A stretch of 64,000 nt of DNA, taken from positions 1-64,000 of the forward strand of contig VGXB01000005.1 of the NCBI GenBank assembly GCA_016873515.1, read 5' to 3'. The notes under the pieces are model-generated. The model worked only from the letters and a program-made list of their open reading frames with translations. It made no database searches and was not told where the DNA came from. This document shows positions 43,148-56,818 of this stretch, one piece after another. Origin of the DNA: Nitrospira sp. (GTDB lineage: Bacteria; Nitrospirota; Nitrospiria; Nitrospirales; Nitrospiraceae). The position numbers and the translations under genes were made by a program. Within the stretch, counting starts at the first letter, position 1, and every line of letters starts with the position of its first letter.

Positions 43148-46100
43148 ATGTCCGAAACGACTCTGCAAGAGTTCGTGGAGCGGAAGGATTTTTCCCGCAT
43201 TCGAACAAACATCGATATTCCCGATCTCATCGAGATTCAAAAGTGCTCGTACGAAGAGTTTCTGCAGCTTGAAGTGGAGCCAGAACGACGGAAAGATCAT
43301 GGGCTGCAGGCGGCCTTGGCGAGCGTGTTTCCCATTCCAGACTACAACAATACGGCGATATTGGAGTTTTCCAGCTATACGCTGGGAACATCAAAGTACA
43401 ATGAGCGGGAATGTCTTGAGCAAGGCATGACCTTCGCGGTACCGCTCAAACTGCGAGTCCGGCTGGTGGTGTTTGACAAGGAGGACAAGGGCCCCCGGAG
43501 GAAGGTGCTCGATGTTCGCGAGCAAGAGGTCTACATCGGCGAATTGCCCCTGATGACGGAACGGGGTACGTTCATCGTCAATGGGACCGAGCGAGTCGTC
43601 GTCAGCCAGCTTCACCGCTCGCCAGGCGCGTCCTTTACGCATGATAAGGGGCGTACCCATGCGACCGGCAAAGTGCTCTACAGTGCGCGGATCATTCCCT
43701 ACCGGGGCTCCTGGCTCGATTTCGAGTTCGATGCCCGAGACATCCTCTATGTCCGCATCGATCGTCGCCGGAAGATGCCGACTACGATTCTTTTGAAGGC
43801 GTTTGGTTTCTCAAGCGATGACCTGCTCAAGATGTACTACCCCGTCGAGGAGATTCGGATCTCCAAGGGGAAGATGTATCGAAAGTTAGACGCGGAGATC
43901 CACCATGGGCTTCGGTGTTCGGCGGAAGTGCCGGACAAAGGTGGCAAGGAACCGCTGGTGCGGGAAGGCGCCAAGCTGACCAAGGGAGTGCTTGCCAAGC
44001 TCAAGGCGGCGGGTGTCAAGGAAATTCCGATGCTTCCCACGGAGCTCATCGGCCGTGCCGTACTCACGGAGTTGGTCGACTCCAAGAAAACACAATTGGC
44101 GGAAAAGAATCAGCGGCTGACCGCCGAGATCGTAGAAGCCATCGTGGAGAGCGACGTAGAGGAGTTTAAAATCATCTATCTCGACATGGCGACGGCTACG
44201 CCCGTCATCCTCGACACGTTGGAGATGGAAAAGGTCGGGTCGAAGGAAGAGGCGATGGTGGAGATCTACCGCCGTCTCCGTCCGGGTGAGACGCCCTCTG
44301 TGGAGACCGCACGGGTGTTGTTCGACAATCTCTTCTTGAATGCCAAGCGCTACGATTTGTCGCCGGTCGGGCGTCTTAAGCTCAACAAGAAACTCGGGTT
44401 GGACTTGCCACTCGATCAGCGCACCCTGACGGCGCAGGATATCGTCGAAGTCATCCGCTATCTAGTCAACCTCAAGATGGGGAAAGGCGAGATTGACGAT
44501 ATCGATCACTTGGGCAATCGCCGCGTGCGGTCGGTTGGCGAATTGTTGGAGAACCAGTTCCGCTTGGGGCTCGTGCGTATGGAACGTAGTATCAAGGAAC
44601 GGATGAACCTTCTCGATATGGAAACCGTCCTGCCGCATGATTTAATCAATGCCAAACCGGTGGTGGCGGCGGTAAAGGAGTTCTTCAGCAGCAGCCAGCT
44701 CTCGCAGTTCATGGATCAAACGAACCCGCTCGCGGAAATCACCCATAAGCGGCGCCTCTCGGCCCTTGGCCCGGGCGGTTTGACCAGAGAGCGGGCGGGC
44801 TTTGAAGTGCGCGACGTACATCCGTCGCACTACAGCCGCATTTGCCCGATCGAGACGCCGGAAGGTCCGAACATCGGACTGATTACATCGCTTGCCACCT
44901 ATGCCCGGATTAATGCGTTCGGGTTTATCGAAGCGCCGTATCGCAAGGTCGTCAGGGGACGCGTGTCCGATACGATCGAATATCTGTCGGCGATTGAGGG
45001 AGACAAGTACGTGATCGCCCAGGCCAACTCGAAGGTGGATAGCTCGGGACGAATGGTGTCGGAAACAGTGTCGTGCCGCCACGGCGGCAATTTCGTGACG
45101 GCAACACCGGACAAGATCGAGTATATGGACGTGTCGCCGAAGCAAGTCGTCAGTGTGGCGACGGCATTGGTGCCGTTCTTGGAGCATGACGATGCAAATC
45201 GCGCGCTCATGGGCTCCAACATGCAGCGTCAGGCGGTGCCGCTCTTGATCGCCGAAGCGCCGTTGGTGGGAACCGGGATGGAGGCGGTCGTCGCGCGAGA
45301 TTCCGGCTATGTAATTCAAGCCCGGCGGACCGGTGTCGTCGAAAGCGTCGATGCCAACCGTATCGTCGTGCGGGGCGATTCGAAGGATAAAAAGAAAGGG
45401 AAGGATTCTGGGCTCGACGTCTATGACCTGATCAAGTTTCAGCGGTCAAATCAGAATACTTGCATCACGCAGAAACCGGTCGTGCGTATCGGTCAGCCGG
45501 TCAAGAAGGGGCAGGTGCTTGGCGACGGTCCGGCGATCGACCATGGAGAGCTTGCGTTAGGTAAAAACGTGCTTGTGGCTTTCATGCCATGGGGCGGGTA
45601 CAACTTCGAAGATGCCATTTTGCTCAGCGAAAAATTGGTCCGCGAAGATGCGTTCACGTCGATCCACATTGAAGAATTCGAGGTGGAATCACGTGATACG
45701 AAACTGGGCAAGGAGGATATCACACGCGACATTCCCAATGTCGGCGAGGAAGCGCTCAGAAATCTGGACGAAAGCGGAATCATCTGTATTGGCGCTGAGG
45801 TGAAGCCGGGAGACATTCTTGTCGGCAAGATCACTCCCAAGGGAGAAACCCAGCTGACGCCGGAAGAGAAGTTACTTCGCGCAATCTTCGGTGAAAAGGC
45901 CGGTGATGTGAAAGACACCTCGCTGACCGTGCCACCTGGTGTGGAAGGCATTGTGGTCGACGTGAAGATCTTCTCACGCAAAGGCCTCGACAAGGACGAG
46001 CGTTCCAAGAGCATTGAAATCGATGATCAAATGAAGCTCCAACACGACCATCACGAAGAGCTGCGGATCATCGACGAAGAAAAGACGAAAAAGATCCGTA

Positions 46101-47104
46101 AGCTCCTGCTGGGCAAGGTGGTGGGTCGTGATTTAATGGATCCGGACACCGGTGACGTGATTCTGAAGAAGAAGGGCAAGCTGACGGCGGAAATCCTCAA
46201 GCGGTTGCTCGACGACACCGTGCGCCATATTATTCTCAGCGATTCGGACGAGCAAAAGGAGTTAGAGGACCTCGAGCGGCGCGCGAAGGAGCAGATCGAA
46301 ATTCTTCAGATGTTCTATGATGAAAAGGTCGGACGTTTGAAACGAGGCGATGACTTGCCTCCCGGTGTCCTCAAGCTGATCAAAGTCTACATCGCTATGA
46401 AACGGAAGATTCAGGTCGGCGACAAGATGGCGGGCCGTCACGGGAACAAAGGCGTCGTTTCGCGGGTGTTGCCGGAAGAGGATATGCCCTATCTGCCGGA
46501 TGGAACGCCGGTGGAGATCGTGTTGAATCCACTGGGCGTACCGTCGCGTATGAATGTGGGGCAAATCCTTGAAACGCATCTCGGCTGGGCTGCCAAAGCG
46601 CTGGGCATACAAGTGGCCAGCCCGGTGTTCGACGGGGCGTCCGAAAAAGAGATCAAGGAGCTGCTCAAGAAAGGAAAGCTGCCGCCGAGCGGACAGAGCC
46701 AGTTGGTAGACGGCAAGACGGGCGAGCCCTTTGGCAGTCCTGTGACCGTCGGCTATATGTACGTGCTCAAATTGCACCATTTGGTCGATGACAAGATCCA
46801 CGCACGGTCTATCGGCCCCTATTCGCTTGTGACGCAGCAACCCCTGGGCGGTAAGGCTCAGTTCGGCGGCCAGCGATTGGGTGAAATGGAAGTGTGGGCG
46901 TTGCAGGCGTACGGCGCCGCCTCGACACTGCAAGAATTTCTCACGGTCAAGTCTGACGATGTGCCGGGTCGGTCACGCATGTATGAAGCGGTCGTGAAAG
47001 GGGAGCCGTTCCTCGAGCCGGGGTTGCCCGAGTCGTTCAACGTCTTGGTCAAAGAACTGCAAAGTCTGGGGCTCGACATCGAGCTGGTCAAGACGCAAGA
47101 CTAA
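43148..47104 (+). CDS. rpoB: RNA polymerase beta subunit
   Basis: 1,318 residues from ATG 43148, with GTGGAGGAA upstream; a GTG at 43133 is not preferred. It holds the rifampicin-site region ([32 protein letters not shown], by parts), [20 protein letters not shown], and the C-terminal [18 protein letters not shown]. Full-length and typical; the beta subunit forms half of the active-site cleft. It is followed by rpoC after about 46 bases. Confidence 0.99.
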   Translation: MSETTLQEFVERKDFSRIRTNIDIPDLIEIQKCSYEEFLQLEVEPERRKDHGLQAALASVFPIPDYNNTAILEFSSYTLGTSKYNERECLEQGMTFAVPLKLRVRLVVFDKEDKGPRRKVLDVREQEVYIGELPLMTERGTFIVNGTERVVVSQLHRSPGASFTHDKGRTHATGKVLYSARIIPYRGSWLDFEFDARDILYVRIDRRRKMPTTILLKAFGFSSDDLLKMYYPVEEIRISKGKMYRKLDAEIHHGLRCSAEVPDKGGKEPLVREGAKLTKGVLAKLKAAGVKEIPMLPTELIGRAVLTELVDSKKTQLAEKNQRLTAEIVEAIVESDVEEFKIIYLDMATATPVILDTLEMEKVGSKEEAMVEIYRRLRPGETPSVETARVLFDNLFLNAKRYDLSPVGRLKLNKKLGLDLPLDQRTLTAQDIVEVIRYLVNLKMGKGEIDDIDHLGNRRVRSVGELLENQFRLGLVRMERSIKERMNLLDMETVLPHDLINAKPVVAAVKEFFSSSQLSQFMDQTNPLAEITHKRRLSALGPGGLTRERAGFEVRDVHPSHYSRICPIETPEGPNIGLITSLATYARINAFGFIEAPYRKVVRGRVSDTIEYLSAIEGDKYVIAQANSKVDSSGRMVSETVSCRHGGNFVTATPDKIEYMDVSPKQVVSVATALVPFLEHDDANRALMGSNMQRQAVPLLIAEAPLVGTGMEAVVARDSGYVIQARRTGVVESVDANRIVVRGDSKDKKKGKDSGLDVYDLIKFQRSNQNTCITQKPVVRIGQPVKKGQVLGDGPAIDHGELALGKNVLVAFMPWGGYNFEDAILLSEKLVREDAFTSIHIEEFEVESRDTKLGKEDITRDIPNVGEEALRNLDESGIICIGAEVKPGDILVGKITPKGETQLTPEEKLLRAIFGEKAGDVKDTSLTVPPGVEGIVVDVKIFSRKGLDKDERSKSIEIDDQMKLQHDHHEELRIIDEEKTKKIRKLLLGKVVGRDLMDPDTGDVILKKKGKLTAEILKRLLDDTVRHIILSDSDEQKELEDLERRAKEQIEILQMFYDEKVGRLKRGDDLPPGVLKLIKVYIAMKRKIQVGDKMAGRHGNKGVVSRVLPEEDMPYLPDGTPVEIVLNPLGVPSRMNVGQILETHLGWAAKALGIQVASPVFDGASEKEIKELLKKGKLPPSGQSQLVDGKTGEPFGSPVTVGYMYVLKLHHLVDDKIHARSIGPYSLVTQQPLGGKAQFGGQRLGEMEVWALQAYGAASTLQEFLTVKSDDVPGRSRMYEAVVKGEPFLEPGLPESFNVLVKELQSLGLDIELVKTQD

Positions 47105-47150
47105 CCGCGTGTGTGCCGGCTCAAGGCCGGCATCGGAGGAGGTCACTACC

Positions 47151-50100
47151 TTGGAAGGCGCATACACATTGTTCGAAAAACAGCGGGATTCCGTGTCATT
47201 CAATTCGATGCGCATCCGCATCGCCTCGCCGGAAAAAATCCGGTCCTGGTCGTATGGTGAGGTCAAGAAGCCGGAGACGATCAACTACCGATCGTTCAAG
47301 CCGGAAAAGGACGGGCTGTTCTGCGCCAAGATTTTTGGCCCGACCAAGGACTGGGAGTGCAATTGCGGCAAGTACAAGCGCATGAAGCACCGAGGGATTA
47401 TCTGCGACAAGTGCGGTGTCGAAGTCATTCAATCGAAAGTGCGCCGGGAGCGCATGGGGCATATCGAGTTGGCTACCCCGGTCGCGCATATCTGGTTTCT
47501 TAAGGGCGTGCCGAGCCGCATTGGGACCTTGCTCGACATGAGCCTGAAGCAACTGGAAAAAATCCTCTATTTTGAAAGCTACGTCTGCATCGACGCCGGC
47601 TCGACCGATCTGACGGAGAAAGAGCTGGTGACTGAGGAAAAGCTGCGAGCCTTGCAGTCCGAATTCGGCTCCACCGGATTCAAAGTGGGCATCGGCGCAG
47701 AGGCCATTAGGGAGTTACTGCGGAAGATCGATATCAATATGTTGTGGGGCGAGCTCCAGGCAAAAGCCAAGGCCTCAACATCGTCCACCATGAAAAAGAA
47801 ATACGCCAAGCGGCTTAAAGTGCTTGAGGCGTTCCGCAAGTCAGGAAACAAGCCGGAGTGGATGGTCTTGGACGTCATCCCAGTGCTGCCGCCGGAATTG
47901 CGGCCGTTGGTTCCCCTCGACGGCGGCCGGTTTGCCACTTCCGATCTGAACGATCTCTATCGGCGCGTGATCAATCGGAATAACCGTCTCAAGCGGTTGA
48001 TGGAGCTGAAAGCTCCCGGCGTCATCATCCGGAATGAAATGCGGATGTTGCAGGAATCGGTGGACGCATTGTTTGACAACGGACGCCGAGGCCGTGCGAT
48101 CCGTGGGCCCAACAAGCGACCGCTCAAGTCGTTGAGTGACATGCTCAAGGGAAAGCAGGGCCGGTTCCGGCAGAATTTGCTTGGGAAGCGTGTGGATTAC
48201 TCGGGCCGCACGGTCATCGTCGTCGGTCCGGAGCTGCGGCTACATCAGTGTGGGTTGCCGAAAAAGATGGCGCTTGAACTGTTCAAGCCGTTTATCTTTC
48301 ATAAGCTCGAAGCACGGGGTGCGGCGACGACGATCAAGAGTGCCAGGCGGCTGGTTGAAAAGGAGCGGTCTGAAGTGTGGGATGTGCTCGACGAAGTGAT
48401 TCGCGAGCACCCGGTGCTGCTGAATCGGGCGCCTACGCTGCACCGACTCGGTATCCAAGCCTTCGATCCCGTATTGGTCGAAGGGAAGGCGATCCGACTT
48501 CATCCGCTCGTGTGCGCAGCGTTCAACGCGGACTTCGACGGAGACCAGATGGCAGTCCACGTGCCGCTGTCTGTCGAGGCGCAGGTTGAAGCGCGGGTGT
48601 TGATGTTGTCAATCAACAACATTCTCTCGCCGGCCAACGGTAAACCGATCGCTGTGCCCTCCCAAGACATGGTCCTCGGCTGCTATTGGTTGACCAAAGA
48701 GCGGCTGGGCTCCAGGGGTGAAGGCAAGGTATTCGGCTCGGCAGAAGAGGTCCGTATCGCCTTTGATGCTTGCCAAATCGACGAGCATGCACGCATTAAA
48801 GTTCGGATGGCGGGAAACTTGGTGCAAACGACGGTCGGCCGAGTGTTATTGTCGGAAATCTTGCCGGCGAGCCTCCCGTTCGCGCATGCGAACAAGTTGA
48901 TGACCAAGAAGGAGATGACAAAACTGATCGATTCGGTCTATCGGCAGACCGGGCATCGGGACACCATCGAATTTTTGGACAAAATCAAGGATATCGGGTT
49001 CACTTATGCTACCAAGGCGGGACTATCGATCTGCATCGACAATATGCATATCCCGAGCAAGAAGGAAGATTTCGTCGGAAAAGCCCAGCGGGAAGTGAAC
49101 GAAATCGAAAAGCAATACTCGGAAGGTCTGATCACCAACGGAGAGCGATATAACAAGGTGATCGACATTTGGGCGCACGTGACCGAGCAGGTCTCCGACG
49201 AGATGATGAAGGAGCTAGGAGCCGGAGGCGATTCGAGCAAGGCCGAATCCTTCAATCCGATCTTCATGATGGCCGACTCCGGCGCGCGAGGCAGCTCGCA
49301 ACAGATTCGGCAGCTTGGCGGTATGCGTGGATTGATGGCCAAGCCGTCCGGGGAAATCATCGAAACGCCGATCACGGCCAACTTCCGCGAGGGGCTCACC
49401 GTGTTGCAGTACTTCATCTCGACGCACGGGGCGCGCAAGGGGCTGGCCGATACCGCACTGAAGACGGCGAACTCCGGTTATCTAACCCGCCGGCTCGTCG
49501 ATATCGCGCAGGATGTGATCATCAACGAGCTTGACTGCGGGACGCACGATGGCATCATCGTCAGCGCGCTGGTGGAAGGCGGAGAAATCATCCAGCCGCT
49601 GGAGGATCGCGTGTTGGGCCGGTTGGCCGCGGAAGACATCCGCGACCCCGTGACTGGAGAAATCATTGTGTCGCGGAACGAGGAAATTCACGAAGAGCTA
49701 ACCAAATCCATCGTCGAGGCTGGGGTCGATCGCGTCAAGATTCGGTCTGTGCTGACGTGTCAATCTGCGCGCGGCGTCTGCCAGGCGTGTTACGGGCGTG
49801 ATCTCTCACGAGGTCGCCTGGTTGAAAAAGGCGAGCCAGTGGGCGTCATCGCCGCGCAGTCGATCGGTGAGCCGGGCACACAGCTCACGATGCGGACCTT
49901 CCACATCGGCGGTACAGCCAGCAAAGTTGTCGAGCAAACCGTGTTGGAAGCCAAGCATGCCGGTCACATTAAGTTCATGAGTTTCGATGCCAAGAAGAAT
50001 GCCGACATTCATAACGCCGGCATCGCAGTGCGGAACAAGGATGGCGAGTGGGTTGTGATGAATCGCAATACGAAGATCGCGATCGTCGACGACAGCGGCC

Positions 50101-51323
50101 GTGAACGCGAAAAATATCCCGTCGTGTACGGAGCAAAAATCAAGATCAAGGATGGAGCTCTCGTGACCGTTGGACAGAAACTGGTGGAGTGGGATCCCTA
50201 CTCGCTCACGATCCTCACGGAGGTGGGCGGAAAGGTGGCGTTTGGAGATATCGTCGAAGGCGTCACCATGAAGGAAGAGTTCGACGAAGTGACTGGTTTG
50301 TCGCGCAAGGTTATCATTGAGCATACCGGCGCGACGTTGCGCCCGCGCGTGTCAATTAAGGATGAGGCTGGAAAGACCGCGAAGGTGTCCGGCGGATCGG
50401 GCGCCGTTGCGCGGTATTTATTGCCGGTGGGGGCGCATATCTTCGTCGAAAAAGGCGCCATGATCTATCCCGGTGACGTGCTAGCCAAGATCCCGCGCGA
50501 GACGACCAAGACGAAAGACATCACTGGAGGTCTCCCGCGCGTTGTTGAGCTCTTTGAAGCGAGGAAGCCGAAGGAACAAGCTGTCATCACAGAAATCGAC
50601 GGCGAAGTCTCCTACGGTGGATTCGTCAAGGGTCAGCGCAAGGTGTTGGTGGACAATAAGATGGGCGACGCGAAGGAGTACTTCATTCCTAAAGGCAAGC
50701 ATGTCAACGTGCATGAAGGAGATTGGGTCAGGGCGGGCGAGCCGTTGATGGATGGATCGGCCAATCCACATGACATCCTCGATGTGCTGGGCCCCAATGA
50801 GCTGCAAAAATATCTTGTAGACGAAGTACAGGATGTGTATCGGTTGCAGGGCGTCTCGATCAACGACAAGCACATCGAGATCATCGTGCGGCAAATGCTG
50901 AGAAAGGTTCGGATTGAAGACCCTGGTGATACGCAGTTCTTATCGGGCAGCCAAGTCAGTAAGGGCGTGTTTGAGGCCGAAAACCAGCACGTACTCGACA
51001 AGGGTGAGACACCCGCTTTGGGCAAGCCTGTTCTGCTCGGCATCACGAAAGCGGCTTTGACGACCGACAGCTTCATCTCTGCGGCCTCATTCCAGGAGAC
51101 CACGCGTGTCTTGACAGAGGCGGCCATCAATGGGCGAGAGGATAATCTGCTGGGGCTCAAGGAAAACGTCATTGTGGGCCGGTTGATTCCGGCCGGCTCC
51201 GGATTTAATGAGTATCGTGATACATTTGTGATCAGTGAAAAGCCTGAAGTTACGGCGCTCAGAGCTGCTCCAGTGGTAGCTGTAGAGGTGTCCTCCGAGG
51301 CTTCAGCCGCGGCTGGCGAATGA
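47151..51323 (+). CDS. rpoC: RNA polymerase beta' subunit
   Basis: 1,390 residues from TTG 47151. A GGAGGAGG lies eight bases upstream, and the product then starts [20 protein letters not shown], as in relatives; a GTG at 47109 would be earlier and lacks a site. Zinc-finger 1 is [19 protein letters not shown], the catalytic [12 protein letters not shown] carries the Mg2+-binding aspartates, and the second zinc site is at [11 protein letters not shown]. It contributes the active site. The C-terminal region is complete. A strong promoter for rpsL follows. Confidence 0.98.
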   Translation: MEGAYTLFEKQRDSVSFNSMRIRIASPEKIRSWSYGEVKKPETINYRSFKPEKDGLFCAKIFGPTKDWECNCGKYKRMKHRGIICDKCGVEVIQSKVRRERMGHIELATPVAHIWFLKGVPSRIGTLLDMSLKQLEKILYFESYVCIDAGSTDLTEKELVTEEKLRALQSEFGSTGFKVGIGAEAIRELLRKIDINMLWGELQAKAKASTSSTMKKKYAKRLKVLEAFRKSGNKPEWMVLDVIPVLPPELRPLVPLDGGRFATSDLNDLYRRVINRNNRLKRLMELKAPGVIIRNEMRMLQESVDALFDNGRRGRAIRGPNKRPLKSLSDMLKGKQGRFRQNLLGKRVDYSGRTVIVVGPELRLHQCGLPKKMALELFKPFIFHKLEARGAATTIKSARRLVEKERSEVWDVLDEVIREHPVLLNRAPTLHRLGIQAFDPVLVEGKAIRLHPLVCAAFNADFDGDQMAVHVPLSVEAQVEARVLMLSINNILSPANGKPIAVPSQDMVLGCYWLTKERLGSRGEGKVFGSAEEVRIAFDACQIDEHARIKVRMAGNLVQTTVGRVLLSEILPASLPFAHANKLMTKKEMTKLIDSVYRQTGHRDTIEFLDKIKDIGFTYATKAGLSICIDNMHIPSKKEDFVGKAQREVNEIEKQYSEGLITNGERYNKVIDIWAHVTEQVSDEMMKELGAGGDSSKAESFNPIFMMADSGARGSSQQIRQLGGMRGLMAKPSGEIIETPITANFREGLTVLQYFISTHGARKGLADTALKTANSGYLTRRLVDIAQDVIINELDCGTHDGIIVSALVEGGEIIQPLEDRVLGRLAAEDIRDPVTGEIIVSRNEEIHEELTKSIVEAGVDRVKIRSVLTCQSARGVCQACYGRDLSRGRLVEKGEPVGVIAAQSIGEPGTQLTMRTFHIGGTASKVVEQTVLEAKHAGHIKFMSFDAKKNADIHNAGIAVRNKDGEWVVMNRNTKIAIVDDSGREREKYPVVYGAKIKIKDGALVTVGQKLVEWDPYSLTILTEVGGKVAFGDIVEGVTMKEEFDEVTGLSRKVIIEHTGATLRPRVSIKDEAGKTAKVSGGSGAVARYLLPVGAHIFVEKGAMIYPGDVLAKIPRETTKTKDITGGLPRVVELFEARKPKEQAVITEIDGEVSYGGFVKGQRKVLVDNKMGDAKEYFIPKGKHVNVHEGDWVRAGEPLMDGSANPHDILDVLGPNELQKYLVDEVQDVYRLQGVSINDKHIEIIVRQMLRKVRIEDPGDTQFLSGSQVSKGVFEAENQHVLDKGETPALGKPVLLGITKAALTTDSFISAASFQETTRVLTEAAINGREDNLLGLKENVIVGRLIPAGSGFNEYRDTFVISEKPEVTALRAAPVVAVEVSSEASAAAGE

Positions 51324-51342
51324 TGACGCGCTATCGGTCTGC

Positions 51343-51371
51343 TTGACAACGAGAGGCGACATCTCTATAAT
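51343..51371 (+). promoter_or_regulatory. Perfect-consensus promoter upstream of rpsL
   Basis: TTGACA at 51343-51348, a 17-base spacer, TATAAT at 51366-51371: all 12 positions match the sigma70 consensus. Transcription should start near 51378, about 56 bases before rpsL. It probably drives rpsL-rpsG-fusA-tuf and perhaps the S10 operon. Confidence 0.8.
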
Positions 51372-51433
51372 CTTTTGGCTTTGCGCAGTAGATTAGTATG
51401 TGTGCATGATGTTTTTTGAAAGGTTTGAGCGGG

Positions 51434-51805
51434 ATGCCAACGATTAATCAACTAGTGAGGAAAGGCCGCAACCTTGTCACGGCCAAGACAAAGAGTCCGG
51501 CACTGAAGTCCTGTCCGCAAAAGCGAGGAGTGTGTCTTCGTGTCTATACTACGACGCCAAAGAAGCCGAACTCGGCTCTTCGGAAAGTGGCGCGTGTGCG
51601 GTTAACGAATGGGATGGAAGTCACGACATATATTCCAGGTGTCGGGCACAATTTGCAGGAGCACTCTATCGTCCTGGTGCGCGGTGGTCGTGTCAAAGAC
51701 TTGCCGGGCGTTCGCTATCACCTGGTCCGCGGTGCACTTGATGCCGTAGGAGTAGCCGACCGGAAGCAAAGCCGTTCGAAGTATGGAGCCAAGCGGCCAA
51801 AGTAG
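51434..51805 (+). CDS. rpsL: 30S ribosomal protein S12
   Basis: 123 residues from ATG 51434; the frame opens at an upstream TTG but [13 protein letters not shown] is the family start. The decoding-loop segments are [17 protein letters not shown] and [26 protein letters not shown]. Lys at the PKKPNS and GRVKDLPG positions are the classical streptomycin sites, both retained. First gene of the rpsL operon. Confidence 0.98.
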   Translation: MPTINQLVRKGRNLVTAKTKSPALKSCPQKRGVCLRVYTTTPKKPNSALRKVARVRLTNGMEVTTYIPGVGHNLQEHSIVLVRGGRVKDLPGVRYHLVRGALDAVGVADRKQSRSKYGAKRPK

Positions 51806-51868
51806 GTTGCATCGCAGTGCCTGGTGATGTGCTTGTGGTGCATCAATTAGTGATTGGATAGGAGTACG

Positions 51869-52339
51869 ATGCCTCGTAGTAGATTTCTAGATCAACGTGA
51901 AGTACTTCCGGATGTGCGGTATCGCGATAAACTTGTCGGGAAGTTTATCAACATGTTGATGTCCGACGGGAAGAAGAGCACGACCGAGCAGATTTGTTAT
52001 GGGGCATTCGACGCCATTCAGGAGAAGACCGGCGGTGATCCACTCAAGGTCTTCAAGGCTGCCATTGATAACGTTAAGCCGATTGTGGAAGTAAAGTCGC
52101 GCCGTGTCGGCGGTGCATCGTACCAGGTTCCGGTCGAGATCAGACCATCGCGGCGCGTGTCATTGGCGCTTCGGTGGCTGTCGCAGTCGGCGAGGATACG
52201 TGGTGGAAAGAGCATGAGGGAAAAGCTCGCCGCCGAGTTGCTGGATGCTTCGAATAACACAGGGGCTGCAGTAAAGAAACGGGAAGACGTGCATCGGATG
52301 GCAGAGGCGAACAAGGCCTTTGCCCATTATCGCTGGTAA
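51869..52339 (+). CDS. rpsG: 30S ribosomal protein S7
   Basis: 156 residues from ATG 51869 with AGGAG upstream. Typical blocks: [31 protein letters not shown] (in parts), [24 protein letters not shown], and [21 protein letters not shown]7 nucleates the 30S head. fusA follows about 110 bases later. Confidence 0.98.
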   Translation: MPRSRFLDQREVLPDVRYRDKLVGKFINMLMSDGKKSTTEQICYGAFDAIQEKTGGDPLKVFKAAIDNVKPIVEVKSRRVGGASYQVPVEIRPSRRVSLALRWLSQSARIRGGKSMREKLAAELLDASNNTGAAVKKREDVHRMAEANKAFAHYRW

Positions 52340-52451
52340 CGTCGTTCTGTGCTGCCGTTGAGCCGTGCTGCGATTCGCAAGCGTAGGACTCATTCATCGC
52401 AGCGATGTGTACTGGCTTAACGTGCAGCACAAGCCTTTTTAAGGGACTCAC

Positions 52452-54533
52452 GTGGCTCGGCAAACGTCGTTAGAACATACGAGAAACATCGGCATTATGG
52501 CGCACATTGATGCCGGGAAGACCACAACCACTGAGCGTATTCTCTTTTATACGGGAATGACGCACAAGTTGGGCGAGGTCCACGAGGGCGCTGCCACAAT
52601 GGACTGGATGGAGCAGGAGCGGGAGCGCGGTATCACGATCACGGCCGCCGCGACAACCTGTTTCTGGAGAGACCGCCGTATCAATATTATCGATACGCCG
52701 GGTCACGTCGATTTCACGATTGAAGTTGAGCGGTCCCTGCGCGTGCTTGACGGGGCGGTGGCTGCATTCGATTCCGTGCAGGGTGTGGAACCGCAATCGG
52801 AAACAGTCTGGCGCCAGGCTGATAAATATGGGGTTCCGCGCATTGCCTGGATGAACAAGATGGACCGAATTGGTGCGAACTTCTACGCCAGTGTGCAGTC
52901 GATCATTGATCGACTTGGGGCGAACCCAGTTCCTATCCAGATTCCGATCGGGCGGGAAGCGGGGTATCGAGGTTCGGTCGATCTCGTGAGTATGAAGGCC
53001 TACTACTACGACGATGAAACTCTGGGTGCGAAGTACAAGATCGATGAAATCCCAGATGACCTCGTAGGGCAGGCGAAAGAGTATCGGGAGAAAATGCTGG
53101 AAGCGGTTGCGGAGTTTGACGATCAGGTCATGGAGAAGTATTTGAATGGCCATCCGCTGGCGGAAGAAGAAGTGCGCCGGGCGATCAGGACCGCGACGAT
53201 TGCGATGAAGGTGATTCCGGTTGTCTGTGGGTCTGCATTTAAGAATAAGGGTGTCCAGCAGTTGTTGGATGCTGTCGTGGAGTATCTGCCATCGCCACTC
53301 GATGTTCCGCCAGTCAGGGGGGTTGATCCCAATACGGATAAAGAGGTTCTGCGAAGGCCATCTGACAGCGAGCCGTTCGCCGCGCTTGCCTTCAAGCTGA
53401 TGACTGACCCATTTGCGGGGCAGGTGGTATTTTTCCGAGTCTATTCCGGTACGTTGAAGACTGGCACGCCGGTACTCAATGTGACGAAAGGCACGCGAGA
53501 GCGTATTGGGCGGTTGCTCAAGATGCATGCAAATAAACGGGAAGAGATTGACATTGCTTATGCAGGCGACATTGTGGCAGCCGTCGGTCTGAAGGGTGCC
53601 ACGACTGGAGATACGCTGTCTGAAGAGAAAGAGCCGGTCCTGTTGGAAGTCATGAAGTTTCCGGAGCCGGTGATCGCGATGGCGATTGAGCCGAAGACAA
53701 AGCAGGATCAGGAAAAGATGGGATTCGCGCTGCAGAAGCTGGCGCAGGAAGATCCCTCGTTCAGGGTCCGTACGGATGAGGAAACGTCACAGACGATTAT
53801 TGCCGGCATGGGTGAGCTGCATCTCGAGATTATTGTTGACCGGATGTTGCGTGAATTTAAAGTTGAAGCCAATGTGGGTAAGCCGGAAGTGGCATTTCGT
53901 GAAACGATTCGCCGGAAGGCTGAAGCGGAATCGAAATATGTCAAGCAGACGGGTGGTCGTGGTCAGTATGGCCATGTCGTATTGTCGGTTGAGCCGTCAG
54001 AGTCCGGTAAGGGCTTCGAGTTCGTCAATAAAATCGTCGGTGGTGTGATTCCGAAGGAATTTATTCCTGCAGTTGAAAAGGGTGTGAGGGAGCGGTTGGA
54101 CGCGGGCGTTATCGCCGGGTATCCCCTGCGCGATGTGCGTGTGACTCTGACGTACGGGTCCTATCACGATGTCGATTCGAATGAAATGGCGTTTAAGATC
54201 GCTGGGTCCATGGCGTTTGCCGATGCCTGCAAAAGAGCTGATCCGGTTTTGCTTGAACCGATTATGAAGGTGGAAGTTCTGGTTCCTCAGGATTTTATGG
54301 GCGATGTCATCGGTAACCTGAACGGGCGGCGCGGGAAGGTGCAGGGAATGAAGGTGCGGGCGGGTGCGCAGGCGATCGACGCATCTGTGCCACTTAGCGA
54401 GATGTTCGGGTATGCCACTGATCTTCGCTCGCGCACGCAGGGTCGAGCAACGTACAGCATGGAATTCGATCGATACGATCAAGTCCCTCGGCAAATTGCC
54501 GAGACTATTATTGCAAAGTACCGAGGCGAATAG
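52452..54533 (+). CDS. fusA: Elongation factor G
   Basis: 693 residues from GTG 52452. GTPase motifs: [24 protein letters not shown] and NKMDRIGA. The five EF-G domains are all present: domain III ([19 protein letters not shown]-like), domain IV with the [15 protein letters not shown] segment, and domain V ending EIIAKYRG-like ([10 protein letters not shown]). It drives translocation of tRNA and mRNA. tuf copy 2 starts 20 bases downstream of its stop. Confidence 0.98.
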   Translation: MARQTSLEHTRNIGIMAHIDAGKTTTTERILFYTGMTHKLGEVHEGAATMDWMEQERERGITITAAATTCFWRDRRINIIDTPGHVDFTIEVERSLRVLDGAVAAFDSVQGVEPQSETVWRQADKYGVPRIAWMNKMDRIGANFYASVQSIIDRLGANPVPIQIPIGREAGYRGSVDLVSMKAYYYDDETLGAKYKIDEIPDDLVGQAKEYREKMLEAVAEFDDQVMEKYLNGHPLAEEEVRRAIRTATIAMKVIPVVCGSAFKNKGVQQLLDAVVEYLPSPLDVPPVRGVDPNTDKEVLRRPSDSEPFAALAFKLMTDPFAGQVVFFRVYSGTLKTGTPVLNVTKGTRERIGRLLKMHANKREEIDIAYAGDIVAAVGLKGATTGDTLSEEKEPVLLEVMKFPEPVIAMAIEPKTKQDQEKMGFALQKLAQEDPSFRVRTDEETSQTIIAGMGELHLEIIVDRMLREFKVEANVGKPEVAFRETIRRKAEAESKYVKQTGGRGQYGHVVLSVEPSESGKGFEFVNKIVGGVIPKEFIPAVEKGVRERLDAGVIAGYPLRDVRVTLTYGSYHDVDSNEMAFKIAGSMAFADACKRADPVLLEPIMKVEVLVPQDFMGDVIGNLNGRRGKVQGMKVRAGAQAIDASVPLSEMFGYATDLRSRTQGRATYSMEFDRYDQVPRQIAETIIAKYRGE

Positions 54534-54553
54534 GGGGCGTAGAGGAGATACGT

Positions 54554-55759
<1,206 letters not shown>

Positions 55760-55774
55760 GGCCGGGACCTATCG

Positions 55775-55790
55775 ACTGACAGTTGTCAGT
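55775..55790. repeat. Small palindrome before rpsJ
   Basis: ACTGACA and TGTCAGT are exact inverses around a GT (55775-55790), between tuf copy 2 and rpsJ. It may be a minimal member of the intergenic palindrome family. Confidence 0.4.
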
Positions 55791-55803
55791 TAAGGAGTGA
55801 GAA

Positions 55804-56115
55804 GTGAAAGTCGATCAACGAATCAGAATCAGGCTGCGCGGGTTTGATTACCGCGTCTTGGATCAATCAGTCATGGAAATCGTTGAAACCGTGAGGCGGA
55901 GTGGCGCCAAGATCATCGGCCCGATTCCCCTTCCAACGAAAGTAGAGCGCATCACTGTGCAGCGCTCGACGCATGCGGATAAGAAGTCTCGTGAGCAATT
56001 TGAAATGCGGACTCACAAGCGCCTGCTTGATATCATGGAGCCGACACCGGAAACCATGGATTCGCTTATGAAATTGAATCTGGCGGCTGGGGTTGATGTG
56101 GAGATTAAGTTGTGA
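55804..56115 (+). CDS. rpsJ: 30S ribosomal protein S10
   Basis: 103 residues from GTG 55804 (AAGGAG upstream). [31 protein letters not shown] and [20 protein letters not shown] are the S10 hallmarks. It is also NusE, a partner of NusG/NusB. The first gene of the S10 operon; a heptad array lies after its stop. Confidence 0.98.
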   Translation: MKVDQRIRIRLRGFDYRVLDQSVMEIVETVRRSGAKIIGPIPLPTKVERITVQRSTHADKKSREQFEMRTHKRLLDIMEPTPETMDSLMKLNLAAGVDVEIKL

Positions 56116-56188
56116 GTGCTGAGTGTCCAGAGCTGAGTTCCTGATTTGGATATCTCAGTACTCGGGACTCCGCACTTCGGACGGGACT
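56113..56188. repeat. Heptad-periodic inverted array between rpsJ and rplC
   Basis: The left arm begins within the rpsJ stop: AGTGCTG, AGTGTCC, AGAGCTG, AGTTCCT. The right arm is CTCAGTA, CTCGGGA, CTCCGCA, CTTCGG. It separates the first two genes of the S10 operon, so it lies inside an operon transcript. Confidence 0.7.
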
Positions 56189-56194
56189 TTCATT

Positions 56195-56815
56195 ATGACA
56201 AACGGATTGCTCGGGAAAAAACTTGGGATGACGCAGGTCTTTGATCAGAACCAGTTGACGCCTGTCACAATTATCGCTGCAGGGCCGTGCCGCGTTGTGG
56301 CGGTAAAGACGAAAGGGCGTGATGGATATGAGGCGATCCAACTGTCCTTTGGGGAAGTCAAGGAGCGTAAGCTGTCCAAGGCCGAGCTGGGGCATTTGAA
56401 GAAGAATCAAGCGCCAGCCACTCGTGTGTTGCGCGAATTTAAGAAGGAAGGCGACTCCGTGGTTGGGGACACTGTCACGGTGGGTATGTTCAAGGCTGGT
56501 GATTGGGTAGATGTAATTGGCGTCTCCAAGGGCAAGGGGTTTCAGGGTGTCGTGCGGCGGCACCATTATTCTGGTGGTCCGGAATCCCATGGATCGATGT
56601 TCCATCGGCATCCTGGCTCGATCGGTGCCAGTTCTTTTCCTTCCCGTGTGTGGAAGGGGAAGACGTTGCCAGGCCATATGGGGGCAGAGCGGGTTACGAC
56701 GCATCGGCTCAAAGTGGTCGAGTCGCGTCCTGAAGAGCACCTTCTGTTCGTTCGTGGAGGTATCCCCGGTGCCACGAACGGGATCGTTGAGATCAGAAAG
56801 TCGAAAAAGAGCTGA
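56195..56815 (+). CDS. rplC: 50S ribosomal protein L3
   Basis: 206 residues from ATG 56195; the open frame begins earlier, but the rest is the heptad array. TNGLLGKKLGMTQVFD is the family start. GKGFQGVVRRHHYSGGPESHGSMFHRHPGSIGASS (in parts) is the central loop reaching the peptidyl transferase centre. No clear Shine-Dalgarno sequence is visible. rplD follows after three bases. Confidence 0.98.
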   Translation: MTNGLLGKKLGMTQVFDQNQLTPVTIIAAGPCRVVAVKTKGRDGYEAIQLSFGEVKERKLSKAELGHLKKNQAPATRVLREFKKEGDSVVGDTVTVGMFKAGDWVDVIGVSKGKGFQGVVRRHHYSGGPESHGSMFHRHPGSIGASSFPSRVWKGKTLPGHMGAERVTTHRLKVVESRPEEHLLFVRGGIPGATNGIVEIRKSKKS

Positions 56816-56818
56816 GCT

